Below, one piece after another: positions 53,820-63,891 of a stretch of DNA of 64,000 bases. A program made the position numbers and the translations under genes. Each line of letters begins with the position of its first letter. The first letter of the stretch is position 1. The notes under the pieces are model-generated. The model was not told where the DNA came from, did not search any database, and saw nothing but the letters and a program-made list of their open reading frames with translations. The DNA comes from Streptomyces olivaceus. GTDB lineage: Bacteria > Actinomycetota > Actinomycetes > Streptomycetales > Streptomycetaceae. The stretch spans positions 372,001 through 436,000 of the forward strand of contig NZ_JOFH01000001.1 in the NCBI RefSeq assembly GCF_000721235.1. The letters run 5' to 3'.

Positions 53820-54767
53820 ATGGCCGGGACGGACGAGGACGCCGTCGCCGCGGACGATGCGCTCTACGTGCTCACGGCGGTGCTGCTGACGCCGGCGAAG
53901 TTCCCGAGCGTGCTGGGCGACGACTACGCGGAGGCGTGCACCGCGCTCGGTCTTCCTCCGCTGGCCGACGGCTACGGGCTGGTGCTGGGCCAGGACGGCG
54001 ACGGCGCGCGGTGGACGGTCGTCGTCGACGACGTCTCACTGGTCGCCGTCGCCGTGGCGTCCTGGGACTGCGGGATGGAGTACGACCTGTCTCCGGAGGA
54101 GCGCACGGTCGTCGCCGCGCTGCCGGGCTGGCCCCTCGCGGTCGCCGTGGCGGCACCCGGCGTGCCGGCGCCGCACGACCCCGGGCCCGAGTCCGCCGAC
54201 CAGCCCGCGCTCTGCCCTCCCGACACCACGGTGTGGGGGCCGGCGCAGCGGCGCCTGGGGGCCGACGAGATCGCACTGCAGTGGGCCCAGTGGCGGGAGC
54301 AGATCGACGACGAGGACTTCCCGTCGCCAGGCGGGGGCGCGCCGACGGGTGGACCTTCCGAGGCTTCCGCGGACTCCGAGGACGGCGCACGCGTCGAGCA
54401 GGACTCAACGGCCGACGCCACGGGCGCCGGCCGTACGGACGCCGGCATCCCGGAGGCCGCGGGCGGCGCGGCCGGGTCGGGAGACACGGAGCCGACCGGA
54501 CACGGTGGCGTCCGGCGCGTACTCGCGGAGGCCCGCGCCTATGTCGACTCGCCTCCGCCGCTCGGCCGGGTCCGGTCGTCGTTCGCACCGGGTGACGCGC
54601 GGACGCTGCGTGCCGACGGTCCCGGCTGGTCGCTCGTGGCCCGGACCGACGACATCGCCTTCATACTGCTCGACGAGGAACCGGGCGAGGTACTGCCCGT
54701 GGGACGCGGGCCGTCGCTTCCCGGACTCCTCGAAGCCCTCGACAAGATGGCCGTACGGCCGAGCTGA
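53820..54767 (+). CDS. hypothetical protein
   Basis: A 315-residue protein that I do not recognise. It has a folded N-terminal part of about 150 residues (ALYVLTAVLLTPAKFPSVLG, then WTVVVDDVSLVAVAVASWDC), an acidic Gly/Ala/Glu-rich linker near residues 165-240, and a short C-terminal beta-rich part (WSLVARTDDIAFILLDEEPG, PSLPGLLEALDKMA). No signal peptide is visible. GGGGAGG lies 5 nt before the ATG, supporting the start. Strong third-position GC supports that it is coding. Confidence 0.7.
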   Translation: MAGTDEDAVAADDALYVLTAVLLTPAKFPSVLGDDYAEACTALGLPPLADGYGLVLGQDGDGARWTVVVDDVSLVAVAVASWDCGMEYDLSPEERTVVAALPGWPLAVAVAAPGVPAPHDPGPESADQPALCPPDTTVWGPAQRRLGADEIALQWAQWREQIDDEDFPSPGGGAPTGGPSEASADSEDGARVEQDSTADATGAGRTDAGIPEAAGGAAGSGDTEPTGHGGVRRVLAEARAYVDSPPPLGRVRSSFAPGDARTLRADGPGWSLVARTDDIAFILLDEEPGEVLPVGRGPSLPGLLEALDKMAVRPS

Positions 54768-54818
54768 CCGGGAGGCCCCGGGACGCCCTGCGACCGGCAG
54801 CCGGGGACGCCGCGCCCG

Positions 54819-55001
54819 TCAGCGCCCTATCTCCTTGCGCGTGACTCGGCGCAGCCTGCGCCGCTGGCCGGGGTCCAGCGTGAGGTACGCGGCGGCCGGG
54901 ACTCCCAGGACTATCAGCAGCGCGGCCCACCAGGGCAGCCAGATCAGCAGGATGAGCCCGGCCGCCACGCCTCCTGCCGCGACCTTGGCGTTCTTCGACA
55001 T
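54819..55001 (-). CDS. small membrane protein (60 residues)
   Basis: A 60-residue protein with two adjacent hydrophobic stretches (VAAGGVAAGLILLIWLPWWAALLIVLGVPAAAYLTL, roughly residues 8-43) forming a hairpin in the membrane, and a strongly basic C terminus (DPGQRRRLRRVTRKEIGR). AAGGGAG precedes the ATG. The function is unknown. It converges on the hypothetical gene at 53820. Confidence 0.72.
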   Translation of the reverse strand: MSKNAKVAAGGVAAGLILLIWLPWWAALLIVLGVPAAAYLTLDPGQRRRLRRVTRKEIGR

Positions 55002-55303
55002 GATGTCGCTCCCTTCGCGGCCTCTGCCGCTCTCTGTCCTGAAAACGGGCCCGAGTTCCCGTCAGTTCCGTACCGCCACCCTGAAGCACCCCTGAGACCG
55101 GACCCTTAGGCGCCCCTGAGAGGCCCTCGCCGTCCCCTCCTCGTGCCGCGTGCCCCGTGACCCGCGCCCCCTGTCTCCTGTTCCGCGGGGAGCACCTCCA
55201 TCCATAGAGTGACCTATACCACATTGCACTTGCCCTTGATGTCCGTGCGAATTCTGTACAATCAGCCGCCGCATCCTGCCTAGTCAAATTTGAGGAATAC
55301 ATC

Positions 55304-58180
55304 ATCGCCCTGCAGACCGCTCCTCCGGCAACACCTTCCGAGAACTCCGCGCTCGTCGGCTGCTGCGCCTCCTTCCTGCCCGGTGATCCCGCCCGCACCG
55401 GCAGAGTCGCGTTCTGGCGGCCGGACGGCGACACGCCCGGAGCCCTCCCGTCGGCACCCGGCGAACGCCCGGCGTTCGCGGACCTGACGGTCGTGCTGCC
55501 GGACGGCGACGGCGTGACGAGGGCGAGTGTGCCCGCGGTGCTCCTGCCGGTACAGGCGGCACTGCCCGTCCTCACCCGCGCGCGTGCCGCCGCGGACAGC
55601 CACCGCGCGCCGGAGTTCTGGGGCGCCGTCGCTGTCGAGGCCCTGCATCTCGCGGCCCGCGGACTCCTGTTGCCAGGTCTGTCCGCGGCGGGCCACGACG
55701 CCTGGCGCGTGGGTCCGCTGGACGCGTCGGCGGCCGAGCGGGTCCGTCATCTCGCTGCCGCCATGCCACCGGAGGCTCACGCGGTCCCGGCCGACGTCGC
55801 CGGGCCTTCCCGGCTGCCCGATCCGGAACGGCTCGTGCGTGACTTCCTGGACGCGGTCGCCGACACGCTGCCCCGTTCCCCCGCCGCCGAACTCGTGACG
55901 GTCGGACCCGCGTACGCCTCCCGCGAGCCGCGGCGGATGCCCGAGCTGAGCGAATGGGCGGCCGATGTCGCCGCGGCGCACGACACGGGCGTCCGGCTCT
56001 CCCTGCGTGTCGAGGTGCAGGGTCTGTCGGCCTCCGCTGCCGAGAAGACCCGGCCCGCCTTCCGGGTGGTGCCCCAGGTCCACGGGGTCAGCGATCCCAC
56101 GCTCGTCGCGGACACCTCCGAGGTGTGGGCCGGCACTGTGGGCGACGGTTTCGGCACGCGTGCGCGGAGGGATGCCCTGCTCGCCCTGCGCCGTGCCGCG
56201 CGGGCCTGGCCCGCCCTCGCACCACTGCTGTCGGCCACCGTGCCGGACGCCGTCGAACTCGCCGACGAGGAGGTCACCGAGTTGCTCGGGACCGGTTCCC
56301 GGGCGCTCGCCGGCGCGAGAGTCGACGTGCACTGGCCGAGGGAGTTGGCCCGCGACCTGAGCGCCCGCGCGGAGGTCGGCCCGCCCGACGGTGCCCCGGG
56401 TGGCCGTACGGACACGTCCGGGGCCCGGCTGCTGTCCGCCGACGCGCTGCTCGCCTTCAACTGGACGTTCGCTCTGGGCGACCGGGGGCTCACGCGCGAG
56501 GAACTGGATCTGCTGGCCGAGGCGAACCGTCCCGTGGTGCGCCTGCGGGACCGGTGGGTGCTCATCGACCCCGACGAGGCGCGGCGCGCCCGGGCACGCA
56601 CGGACCACAAGGTCGCACCGGTCGACGCGCTCGCCGCCGTCCTGACGGGCTCCACGGAGGTCGACGGAGACCGCGTGGAGGTACGTCCCACCGGATGGCT
56701 GGCGGAGTTGCGGGAGAGACTCGCCGACCCGGAGACGCAGGACACCGTCGAGCAGCCCTCGGCTCTCGACGCCACCCTGCGCGACTATCAGCGCCGTGGG
56801 CTCAACTGGCTGGTCCGCATGACGTCGTTGGGCCTGGGCTGCTGTCTGGCCGACGACATGGGTCTCGGCAAGACCATCACCCTGATCGCCCTCCATCTGC
56901 ACCGGCAGACCGACGCGGGCGCCGCCGGACCCACCCTGGTGGTCTGCCCGACCTCCTTGATGGGCAACTGGCAACGGGAGATCGAGCGGTTCGCGCCCGG
57001 CACGCCCGTGCGCCGCTTCCACGGCACGCGGCGCGACCTGGAAGGCCTCGTGGACGGCGAGTTCGTGCTGACCACCTACGGCACCATGCGGTTGGACACC
57101 GGCCGGCTCTCCGCCGTTTCCTGGGGCATGGTGGTGGCGGACGAGGCCCAGCATGTGAAGAACCCGTACTCGCAGACCGCGCGGCAGCTGCGTTCCATCG
57201 GCGCCCGCGCGCGCGTGGCGCTCACCGGCACCCCGGTGGAGAACAACCTCTCGGAACTGTGGGCCGTCCTCGACTGGGCCACACCGGGGCTGCTGGGCAG
57301 GCTCGGCACCTTTCGCCGGGACTACGCCCGGGCCGTCGAGGGCGGCCAGGACCCGGCGGCGGCGGAGCGCCTGGCCCGGCTCGTACGGCCCTTCCTGCTC
57401 CGTCGCCGCAAGTCGGACCCCGGAATCGCGCCGGAGCTGCCGCCGAAGACGGAGACCGACCATGCCGTGTCCCTCACCGCGGAACAGACGGGCCTGTACG
57501 AGGCGGTGGTGCGCGAGGCACTGACGGAGATCGCCGGGGCGGACAGCATGGCCCGGCGCGGCCTGATCGTGAAACTGCTGACGAGCCTGAAGCAGATCTG
57601 CAACCACCCCGCGCAGTTCCTCAAGGAGGAGCGGCCGAGGATCACCGGGCGCTCGGGGAAGCTGGAACTGCTGGACGAGTTGCTCGACACGATCCTCAGC
57701 GAGGGCGCGAGCACGCTGGTCTTCACGCAGTACGTGCAGATGGCGCGGCTCCTGGAGCAGCACCTCGCCGCGCGCGGTGTGACGTCGCTGTTCCTGCACG
57801 GCGGCACATCGGTCACGGCGCGGGAGTCACTGGTGCGGCGTTTCCAGGACGGCGAGGCCCCGGTCTTCCTGCTGTCGTTGAAGGCGGCCGGCACCGGACT
57901 GAACCTCACGCGCGCGGAGCACGTCGTGCACTACGACCGCTGGTGGAACCCCGCCGTGGAGGCACAGGCCACCGACCGTGCCCACCGCATCGGCCAGACC
58001 CGGCCCGTGCAGGTGCACCGGCTGGTGACCGAGGGGACCGTCGAGGACCGCATCGCCGCGCTGCTGCACCGCAAGAAGGAACTCGCCGACGCGGTACTGG
58101 GCGCGGGCGAGGCAGCGCTCACCGAACTGACAGACGCGGAACTGGCCGACCTGGTGGAACTGCGAGGGGGTACGCGATGA
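55304..58180 (+). CDS. SNF2-family DEAD/DEAH ATPase with non-standard start
   Basis: A protein of about 958 residues. The C-terminal half is a Swi2/Snf2 engine: motif I CCLADDMGLGKT, Ia VVCPTSLMGNWQREI, motif II VVADEAQHVKN, motif III ALTGTPVENNLSELWAVLDW, motif IV-V SLKAAGTGLNLTRAEHVVHY and VI DRAHRIGQTRPV. The N-terminal half matches the bacterial SNF2-associated region. Coding bias extends upstream of the first in-frame GTG (55493) to about 55304, where GAGGA (55292-55296) precedes ATC ATC and then CTG at 55310. No ATG, GTG or TTG is available there, so the true start codon is rare (ATC or CTG) or mutated. It is coupled by a 4-nt overlap to the SWIM gene. Confidence 0.85.
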   Translation: MALQTAPPATPSENSALVGCCASFLPGDPARTGRVAFWRPDGDTPGALPSAPGERPAFADLTVVLPDGDGVTRASVPAVLLPVQAALPVLTRARAAADSHRAPEFWGAVAVEALHLAARGLLLPGLSAAGHDAWRVGPLDASAAERVRHLAAAMPPEAHAVPADVAGPSRLPDPERLVRDFLDAVADTLPRSPAAELVTVGPAYASREPRRMPELSEWAADVAAAHDTGVRLSLRVEVQGLSASAAEKTRPAFRVVPQVHGVSDPTLVADTSEVWAGTVGDGFGTRARRDALLALRRAARAWPALAPLLSATVPDAVELADEEVTELLGTGSRALAGARVDVHWPRELARDLSARAEVGPPDGAPGGRTDTSGARLLSADALLAFNWTFALGDRGLTREELDLLAEANRPVVRLRDRWVLIDPDEARRARARTDHKVAPVDALAAVLTGSTEVDGDRVEVRPTGWLAELRERLADPETQDTVEQPSALDATLRDYQRRGLNWLVRMTSLGLGCCLADDMGLGKTITLIALHLHRQTDAGAAGPTLVVCPTSLMGNWQREIERFAPGTPVRRFHGTRRDLEGLVDGEFVLTTYGTMRLDTGRLSAVSWGMVVADEAQHVKNPYSQTARQLRSIGARARVALTGTPVENNLSELWAVLDWATPGLLGRLGTFRRDYARAVEGGQDPAAAERLARLVRPFLLRRRKSDPGIAPELPPKTETDHAVSLTAEQTGLYEAVVREALTEIAGADSMARRGLIVKLLTSLKQICNHPAQFLKEERPRITGRSGKLELLDELLDTILSEGASTLVFTQYVQMARLLEQHLAARGVTSLFLHGGTSVTARESLVRRFQDGEAPVFLLSLKAAGTGLNLTRAEHVVHYDRWWNPAVEAQATDRAHRIGQTRPVQVHRLVTEGTVEDRIAALLHRKKELADAVLGAGEAALTELTDAELADLVELRGGTR

Positions 58181-59442
58181 CCCGGTACGAGGACACGGAG
58201 CGGACGTTCGCCGCCCTGCCGCCCGCGCAGGGGCGGGGCTTCGCCCGGACATGGTGGGGACGGGCCTGGCTGCGGGCCCTGGAGGACGCCGCGATGGACG
58301 CGTCCCAGGTGAAGACGGGACGGCGGCTGGCACGGGCGGGAGCGGTCGGGGCCGTGTCGGTCCGGCCCGGGCGCATCACCTCGGTCGTCCAGGACCGGGA
58401 CGGCACCGCGCATCGGGCCGACGTCCTGCTGGAGCGGCTCTCCGACGCACAGTGGGATCACTTCGTCGACATGGCGATTGAACGGTCCGGGCATGTCGCG
58501 GCACTGCTGGACCGCGACATGCCGCCGCACCTCGTGGAGGATGCCGCGACCGCCGGCATCGACCTCCTGCCGGGCCTGGGCGACCTGGAACCGCGGTGCG
58601 AGTGCGGTGCCTGGGACCACTGCGGGCACACCGCCGCGCTCTGCTACCAGGTCGCCGGACTGCTGGACCAGGACCCGTTCGTCCTGCTGCTGATGCGAGG
58701 CCGCGCGGAGGACGCCGTACTCGACGCCCTCCAGACGCGCGGCACCGCGCCCGCCGCGGACGGCGTGTCCCGGCCAGAAGGGGTGGACGCCGCCGAGGCG
58801 TACGCGGCGGGGCACGTACTGCCTCCGCCGCCCGCACCGCCCGTCCTCGGCGACGGCCCGGGCGTGCCGCCGTCGCTGGACTCCGAGACGGCGCCCCCGC
58901 CCGGTGTCGACCCGTCCGCCGTGGCCTTTGTGGCCTCCCGCGCGGCGGCGGAGGCGCACCGCCTGCTCGCCGAAGCGCTGCGCGAAGGACACGACCGGCA
59001 GCCCGTGGACACGGAACCGACCCGGGCGCAGGACGCCGCACGTCTGGCCGCGGGCGGCCCGGGGCCGGACGTCCTGGACCGGCTGGCGAAGGGATCGGGG
59101 CGCACCAGGGAGGCGCTGACCGCCTCCGCCCGGGCGTGGCGGCTCGGAGGTCGAAGCGCCCTGTCCGTGCTGGAGGACGAGTGGCCGGTGGAGGGCGACA
59201 CGCTGGCACGCGCGCGTGCGGCGCTGCACTCGGCCTGGGACGAGGACGAGCGCCCGTCACTGCAGGCACACGGCAACCGGTGGACCGTTGTCGGTGCACC
59301 GCGGCAGTTGCGACTGGACCGCGAGGGGCGCTGGTGGCCGTACCGCGAGGACGGCGGGCGCTGGGTCCCGGCGGGCGGACCGGCACGGGATCCGGCGACG
59401 GCCCTGGCTTGCATGGCGCTTGCCACGGGGGACGAGCTCTGA
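58177..59442 (+). CDS. SWIM zinc-finger domain protein
   Basis: A 421-residue protein. The SWIM motif CxCx5CxH is at about residues 141-151 (PRCECGAWDHCGH), a zinc site used to bind DNA or protein. The N-terminal part has RTWWGRAWLRALEDAAMDAS and GRRLARAGAVGAVSVRPGRI, typical of SNF2-partner SWIM proteins. The C-terminal 200 residues are Ala/Arg-rich helices with repeated Trp (WPVEGD, WWPYREDGGRW). It overlaps the SNF2 gene by ATGA and so likely forms a complex with it. The cellular task of such pairs is not established. Confidence 0.88.
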   Translation: MTRYEDTERTFAALPPAQGRGFARTWWGRAWLRALEDAAMDASQVKTGRRLARAGAVGAVSVRPGRITSVVQDRDGTAHRADVLLERLSDAQWDHFVDMAIERSGHVAALLDRDMPPHLVEDAATAGIDLLPGLGDLEPRCECGAWDHCGHTAALCYQVAGLLDQDPFVLLLMRGRAEDAVLDALQTRGTAPAADGVSRPEGVDAAEAYAAGHVLPPPPAPPVLGDGPGVPPSLDSETAPPPGVDPSAVAFVASRAAAEAHRLLAEALREGHDRQPVDTEPTRAQDAARLAAGGPGPDVLDRLAKGSGRTREALTASARAWRLGGRSALSVLEDEWPVEGDTLARARAALHSAWDEDERPSLQAHGNRWTVVGAPRQLRLDREGRWWPYREDGGRWVPAGGPARDPATALACMALATGDEL

Positions 59443-59491
59443 CGTCTGCCCCGGGCCCCGGACGGACGCGAGGGGGAGGCCGCGCGGACGG

Positions 59492-59528
59492 GCTCCGGCC
59501 CGCCTCCGTACAGGAGGAGGGCCGGAGC
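59492..59528. terminator. hairpin between the SWIM gene and xylA
   Basis: GCTCCGGCCC at 59492-59501 pairs exactly with GGGCCGGAGC at 59519-59528, and an inner CCTCC/GGAGG pair narrows the loop to GTACA. It lies between convergent genes, 18 nt from the xylA stop, and probably ends both transcripts. Confidence 0.7.
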
Positions 59529-59545
59529 GAGCCGCGCGGAGTGTC

Positions 59546-60748
<1,203 letters not shown>

Positions 60749-60767
60749 CTATTTCGTCATGGCGCTT

Positions 60768-60779
60768 TACAAATTAGTA
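60768..60779. promoter_or_regulatory. AT-rich near-palindrome in the xylA/xylB divergent region (candidate operator)
   Basis: TACAAATTAGTA is a near-perfect palindrome (five of six pairs) in the only AT-rich patch of the 155-nt region between the divergent xyl genes. It could be the binding site of the ROK regulator encoded downstream and lies where both promoters would be. The pairing is short, so this stays a candidate. Confidence 0.4.
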
Positions 60780-60864
60780 TGCACACACGGTCCTGGGAAG
60801 GGACAAGGTGTCCCCGAAGGAATGAAGGCCGGGTCCCAGGACCCGCGGAAGAGGGAGTAGCCCG

Positions 60865-62310
60865 ATGCCAGCAGCCGAAGGTCCGCTCGTCGTCGGCGTG
60901 GACACGTCCACCCAGTCCACCAAGGCGCTGGTCGTCGACGCGGCCACCGGCCGGATCGTCGCAAGCGGGCAGGCGCCCCACACCGTCTCCTCCGGGGCGG
61001 GGCGCGAGAGCGATCCGCGCCAGTGGTGGGACGCGCTGGGCGAGGCACTGCACCAGTGCGGTGACGCCGCACGCGAGGCCGCCGCGGTGTCGATCGGCGG
61101 ACAGCAGCACGGTCTGGTCACGCTGGACGCCCGGGGCGAACCGGTGCGCCCGGCCCTGCTGTGGAACGACGTGCGCTCGGCCCCGCAGGCCCGTCGCCTG
61201 ATCGACGAGCTGGGCGGGCCCAAGTCCTGGGCCGAGCGCACGGGCAGCGTGCCCAGCGCGTCCTTCACGGTCACCAAGTGGTCCTGGCTGGCCGAGAACG
61301 AACCGGACGCCGTCCGCGCGACGAAGGCGGTACGTCTCCCCCACGACTACCTCACCGAGCGGCTCACCGGTGAGGGGACCACCGACCGCGGCGACGCGTC
61401 CGGCACCGGCTGGTGGGCGGCCGGCCCCGAGACCTACGACGAGGAGACCCTCGCGCGCGTGGGACTCGATCCGGCTCTGCTGCCCCGCGTGGTACGGCCC
61501 TCGGAGGTGGCCGGCACCGTGCGCGACGGCCACGGCCTGCCGTTCTCCAAGGGCACCCTGGTGGCCGCGGGCACCGGGGACAACGCGGCCGCCGCGCTGG
61601 GACTCGGGCTGTCTCCCGGCGTACCGGTGATGAGCCTCGGCACGTCCGGCACCGTGTACGCCGTGTCGCAGCGCCGGCCCGCCGACCCCACAGGAACCGT
61701 GGCGGGCTTCGCCGACGCACGCGGCGACTGGCTGCCTCTGGCCTGCACCCTGAACTGCACCCTCGCCGTCGACCGCGTGGCGACGCTGCTGAATCTGGAC
61801 CGCGAAGCCGTCGAACCCGGCACCGGGGTGACGCTCCTGCCCTTCCTGGACGGCGAACGCACGCCGAACCTCCCCCACTCCTCGGGCCTCCTGTACGGGC
61901 TGCGCCACGACACGACCGCCGGCCAGCTGCTCCAGGCCGCCTACGACGGCGCCGTCCACTCGCTGCTCGGCGCCCTCGACCTGGCTCTCGACGCCGACGC
62001 CGATCCGTCCGCGCCGCTGCTGCTGATCGGCGGCGGGGCGCGCGGTGCGGCCTGGCAGCAGACCGTACGACGGCTGTCCGGGCGCCCCGTCCAGATACCG
62101 GAGGCGCGGGAACTGGTCGCGCTCGGCGCGGCGGCCCAGGCAGCGGGTCTGCTGACCGGCGAGGACGCCGCCGCGGTGGCACGGCGCTGGAACACGGCCG
62201 CCGGGCCGGTGCTCGACGCCGTGGAACGGGACGACGCGACGCTGTCCCGGATCACCGGGGTACTCTCCGACGCGGCGCCCCTGCTGGAGCGAAACCCGGA
62301 CTCCCGCTGA
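60865..62310 (+). CDS. xylB: xylulokinase
   Basis: A 481-residue FGGY-family kinase that phosphorylates D-xylulose to xylulose 5-phosphate. The N-terminal VVGVDTSTQSTKALVVD binds phosphate, SIGGQQHGLVTLD and LLWNDVRS are substrate-side blocks, catalytic Asp lies in DASGTGWW, and GAGTGDNAAAALGLG-like (AAGTGDNAAAALG) plus LLIGGGARGAAWQQ complete the ATP site. GGAAGAGGGAG precedes the ATG. It is followed by a very strong hairpin and then the ROK regulator. Confidence 0.96.
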   Translation: MPAAEGPLVVGVDTSTQSTKALVVDAATGRIVASGQAPHTVSSGAGRESDPRQWWDALGEALHQCGDAAREAAAVSIGGQQHGLVTLDARGEPVRPALLWNDVRSAPQARRLIDELGGPKSWAERTGSVPSASFTVTKWSWLAENEPDAVRATKAVRLPHDYLTERLTGEGTTDRGDASGTGWWAAGPETYDEETLARVGLDPALLPRVVRPSEVAGTVRDGHGLPFSKGTLVAAGTGDNAAAALGLGLSPGVPVMSLGTSGTVYAVSQRRPADPTGTVAGFADARGDWLPLACTLNCTLAVDRVATLLNLDREAVEPGTGVTLLPFLDGERTPNLPHSSGLLYGLRHDTTAGQLLQAAYDGAVHSLLGALDLALDADADPSAPLLLIGGGARGAAWQQTVRRLSGRPVQIPEARELVALGAAAQAAGLLTGEDAAAVARRWNTAAGPVLDAVERDDATLSRITGVLSDAAPLLERNPDSR

Positions 62311-62462
62311 CGACACGCCGGTACGAGCGGTGCCACCGGCGAGCGTCCGCGGACCGTTCACGGCTGGCACCGCCCACCGCCCTCGGAACCCGTCCGGCGC
62401 GCCCCGGCGGCCGTCGTGCGCGGGGCGGGTCCAGGCGGGTCCGGACGGCCGCCGTGCACCGA

Positions 62463-62515
62463 CGACCGCTCGGCCCGGAGCGCCGGGTTCCCCGGCGCTC
62501 CGGGCCGAGCGGTCG
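62463..62515. terminator. 25-bp perfect hairpin downstream of xylB
   Basis: Positions 62463-62487 pair without mismatch with 62491-62515 around a 3-nt loop TTC. It lies in the 293-nt gap between xylB and the ROK gene, about 150 nt after the xylB stop, and no T tract follows. It is the strongest simple hairpin seen in the window and a likely terminator or transcript stabiliser. Confidence 0.75.
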
Positions 62516-62542
62516 GGCACGGACGGACGAGCGACCGGCCAA

Positions 62543-62561
62543 GGCCCTCCTGCAGAGGGCC
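62543..62561 (+). promoter_or_regulatory. small hairpin in the leader of the ROK gene
   Basis: GGCCCTC and GAGGGCC flank CTGCA. It lies about 42 nt before the start of the ROK regulator, with GGACGAGCGACC present on both sides of it (near 62525 and 62576). It might be leader structure or an operator; no stronger evidence is visible. Confidence 0.35.
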
Positions 62562-62603
62562 GACAGAGGACAGAGGGACGAGCGACCAAGGAATGGCTGA
62601 CGC

Positions 62604-63815
62604 ATGACCGCACCCCCGCACGAAGGCCACTCGGCCCGCCCCGGGCGCGCGCTGCCCGACACCCAGCGGGGAATGCGCCGCCGGAACCTCGCCCGGGTGA
62701 TGCACACCGTCAGCGCCGAGGGTCCGCTGTCCCGGGCTGCCGTGGCCTCCCGGATCGGGCTGACGCGCGCGGCAGTGTCGACGCTGGTGGACGAGCTCAT
62801 CCGCTCGGGCCTGCTGGAGGAACTGGGCCCGGCGGAGCGTCCCGGCCGGGTCGGGCGGCCGGGGTCCGCGCTCGCCGTCAGCGCACGGGGTCCGGCGGGA
62901 ATCGGCGCGGAGATCGGCGTGGACCACCTCGCGGTCTGCGCGGTCGACCTGCGCGGCCGGGTACGGGCACGTGCCGTGCGGTACGGCAGCAACCGGGACG
63001 GCTCACTGGAACCGGTGCTCGAACGGCTCACCGGTCTGGTACGGCAGGTCGTCGCCGAGGCGGAGGGCGAGGGGTTGTGGCCGGCCGGACTCGCGGTGGC
63101 GGTGCCGGGCCTCGTGGCACGGGACGCCCGCACCGTTGTACGCGCCCCGAACCTGGACTGGCAGGACGCCGACCTCGGCGCCCTGCTGCCCGCCGACCTG
63201 CCGCTGACCGTGGACAACGAGGCCAACTTCGGAGCGCTGGCCGAGCTGTGGCTCGGTGACGGCACTCCGCGGGACTTCCTGCATGTCTCGGCCGAGATCG
63301 GCATCGGCGCGGCCGTGGTCTTCGACGGCCGGCTGCTGCGCGGTACCCGGGGGTTCGCCGGCGAGCTGGGTCATGTGCCGGTCCGCCCGGAGGGACCGGC
63401 GTGCGCCTGCGGCGGGCGCGGCTGCCTGGAGCAGTACGCGGGTGAGAAGGCGCTGCTGCGCGCCGCGGGTGTGGAACCCGGCGAGGACCGCGTCGGGCTG
63501 CTCGCGGGGCGGGCGGCGGAGGGCGACGAGAACGTACGGCGAGCGCTGAGCGAGGCGGGCACGGCACTCGGCATCGCGCTGACCGGCGCGGTCAACCTCC
63601 TGGACCCCCAGAGCGTGGTGCTGGGCGGCGCGCTGGCCGGACTCGCACCCTGGCTGCTGCCGTCGCTGCGCGAGGAACTCGCCGGCCGCACGGCCGGACC
63701 TGTCTGCCCGGTCGCCGTGTCGGAGCTGGGCCCGCAGGGACCGTTGCTCGGAGCCGCGCACTCAGTGGTGCGAGCCGTGCTGGACGACCCGTCGGTGGCG
63801 GCGGGGCGGGCCTGA
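62604..63815 (+). CDS. ROK-family transcriptional repressor (XylR/NagC type)
   Basis: A 403-residue regulator. The N-terminal winged HTH covers about residues 25-85 (NLARVMHTVSAEGPLSRAAV, then RIGLTRAAVSTLVDELIRSG). The ROK domain follows, with PVDNEANFG-like TVDNEANFGALAEL, the GELGHVPV segment and the zinc motif CACGGRGCLEQYAG with His and three Cys. Next to xylA and xylB it is the expected xylose-responsive repressor of both. No sugar transporter gene is present here, so uptake must be encoded elsewhere. Confidence 0.92.
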   Translation: MTAPPHEGHSARPGRALPDTQRGMRRRNLARVMHTVSAEGPLSRAAVASRIGLTRAAVSTLVDELIRSGLLEELGPAERPGRVGRPGSALAVSARGPAGIGAEIGVDHLAVCAVDLRGRVRARAVRYGSNRDGSLEPVLERLTGLVRQVVAEAEGEGLWPAGLAVAVPGLVARDARTVVRAPNLDWQDADLGALLPADLPLTVDNEANFGALAELWLGDGTPRDFLHVSAEIGIGAAVVFDGRLLRGTRGFAGELGHVPVRPEGPACACGGRGCLEQYAGEKALLRAAGVEPGEDRVGLLAGRAAEGDENVRRALSEAGTALGIALTGAVNLLDPQSVVLGGALAGLAPWLLPSLREELAGRTAGPVCPVAVSELGPQGPLLGAAHSVVRAVLDDPSVAAGRA

Positions 63816-63833
63816 ACGGGTTCACGCCACTCA

Positions 63834-63891
63834 GCACTTTCACTGGCCACTTCACTGGGCACTTCACTCGCCACTTTCACTCGAACGAGTG
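63834..63891. repeat. short tandem repeat CACTTtCACTgG and terminal palindrome
   Basis: Beyond the ROK stop the unit CACTTTCACTGGC / CACTTCACTGGG / CACTTCACTCGC / CACTTTCACTCG is repeated four times with 12-13-nt spacing. The last copy runs into CACTCGAACGAGTG at 63878-63891, a 14-bp perfect palindrome. The rest of the window (63892-64000) shows no gene; the palindrome may be the ROK gene terminator. Confidence 0.65.

Noticed and set aside
55304..59442. Phage-defence island around the SNF2/SWIM pair
   Set aside because: No nuclease, methylase, toxin or other defence gene is adjacent, and the flanks are xylose metabolism and small hypotheticals.
63834..63891. CRISPR-like or iteron-type replication origin
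   Set aside because: Units are too short and few, there is no cas or replication gene nearby, and the context is an ordinary chromosomal 3' end.
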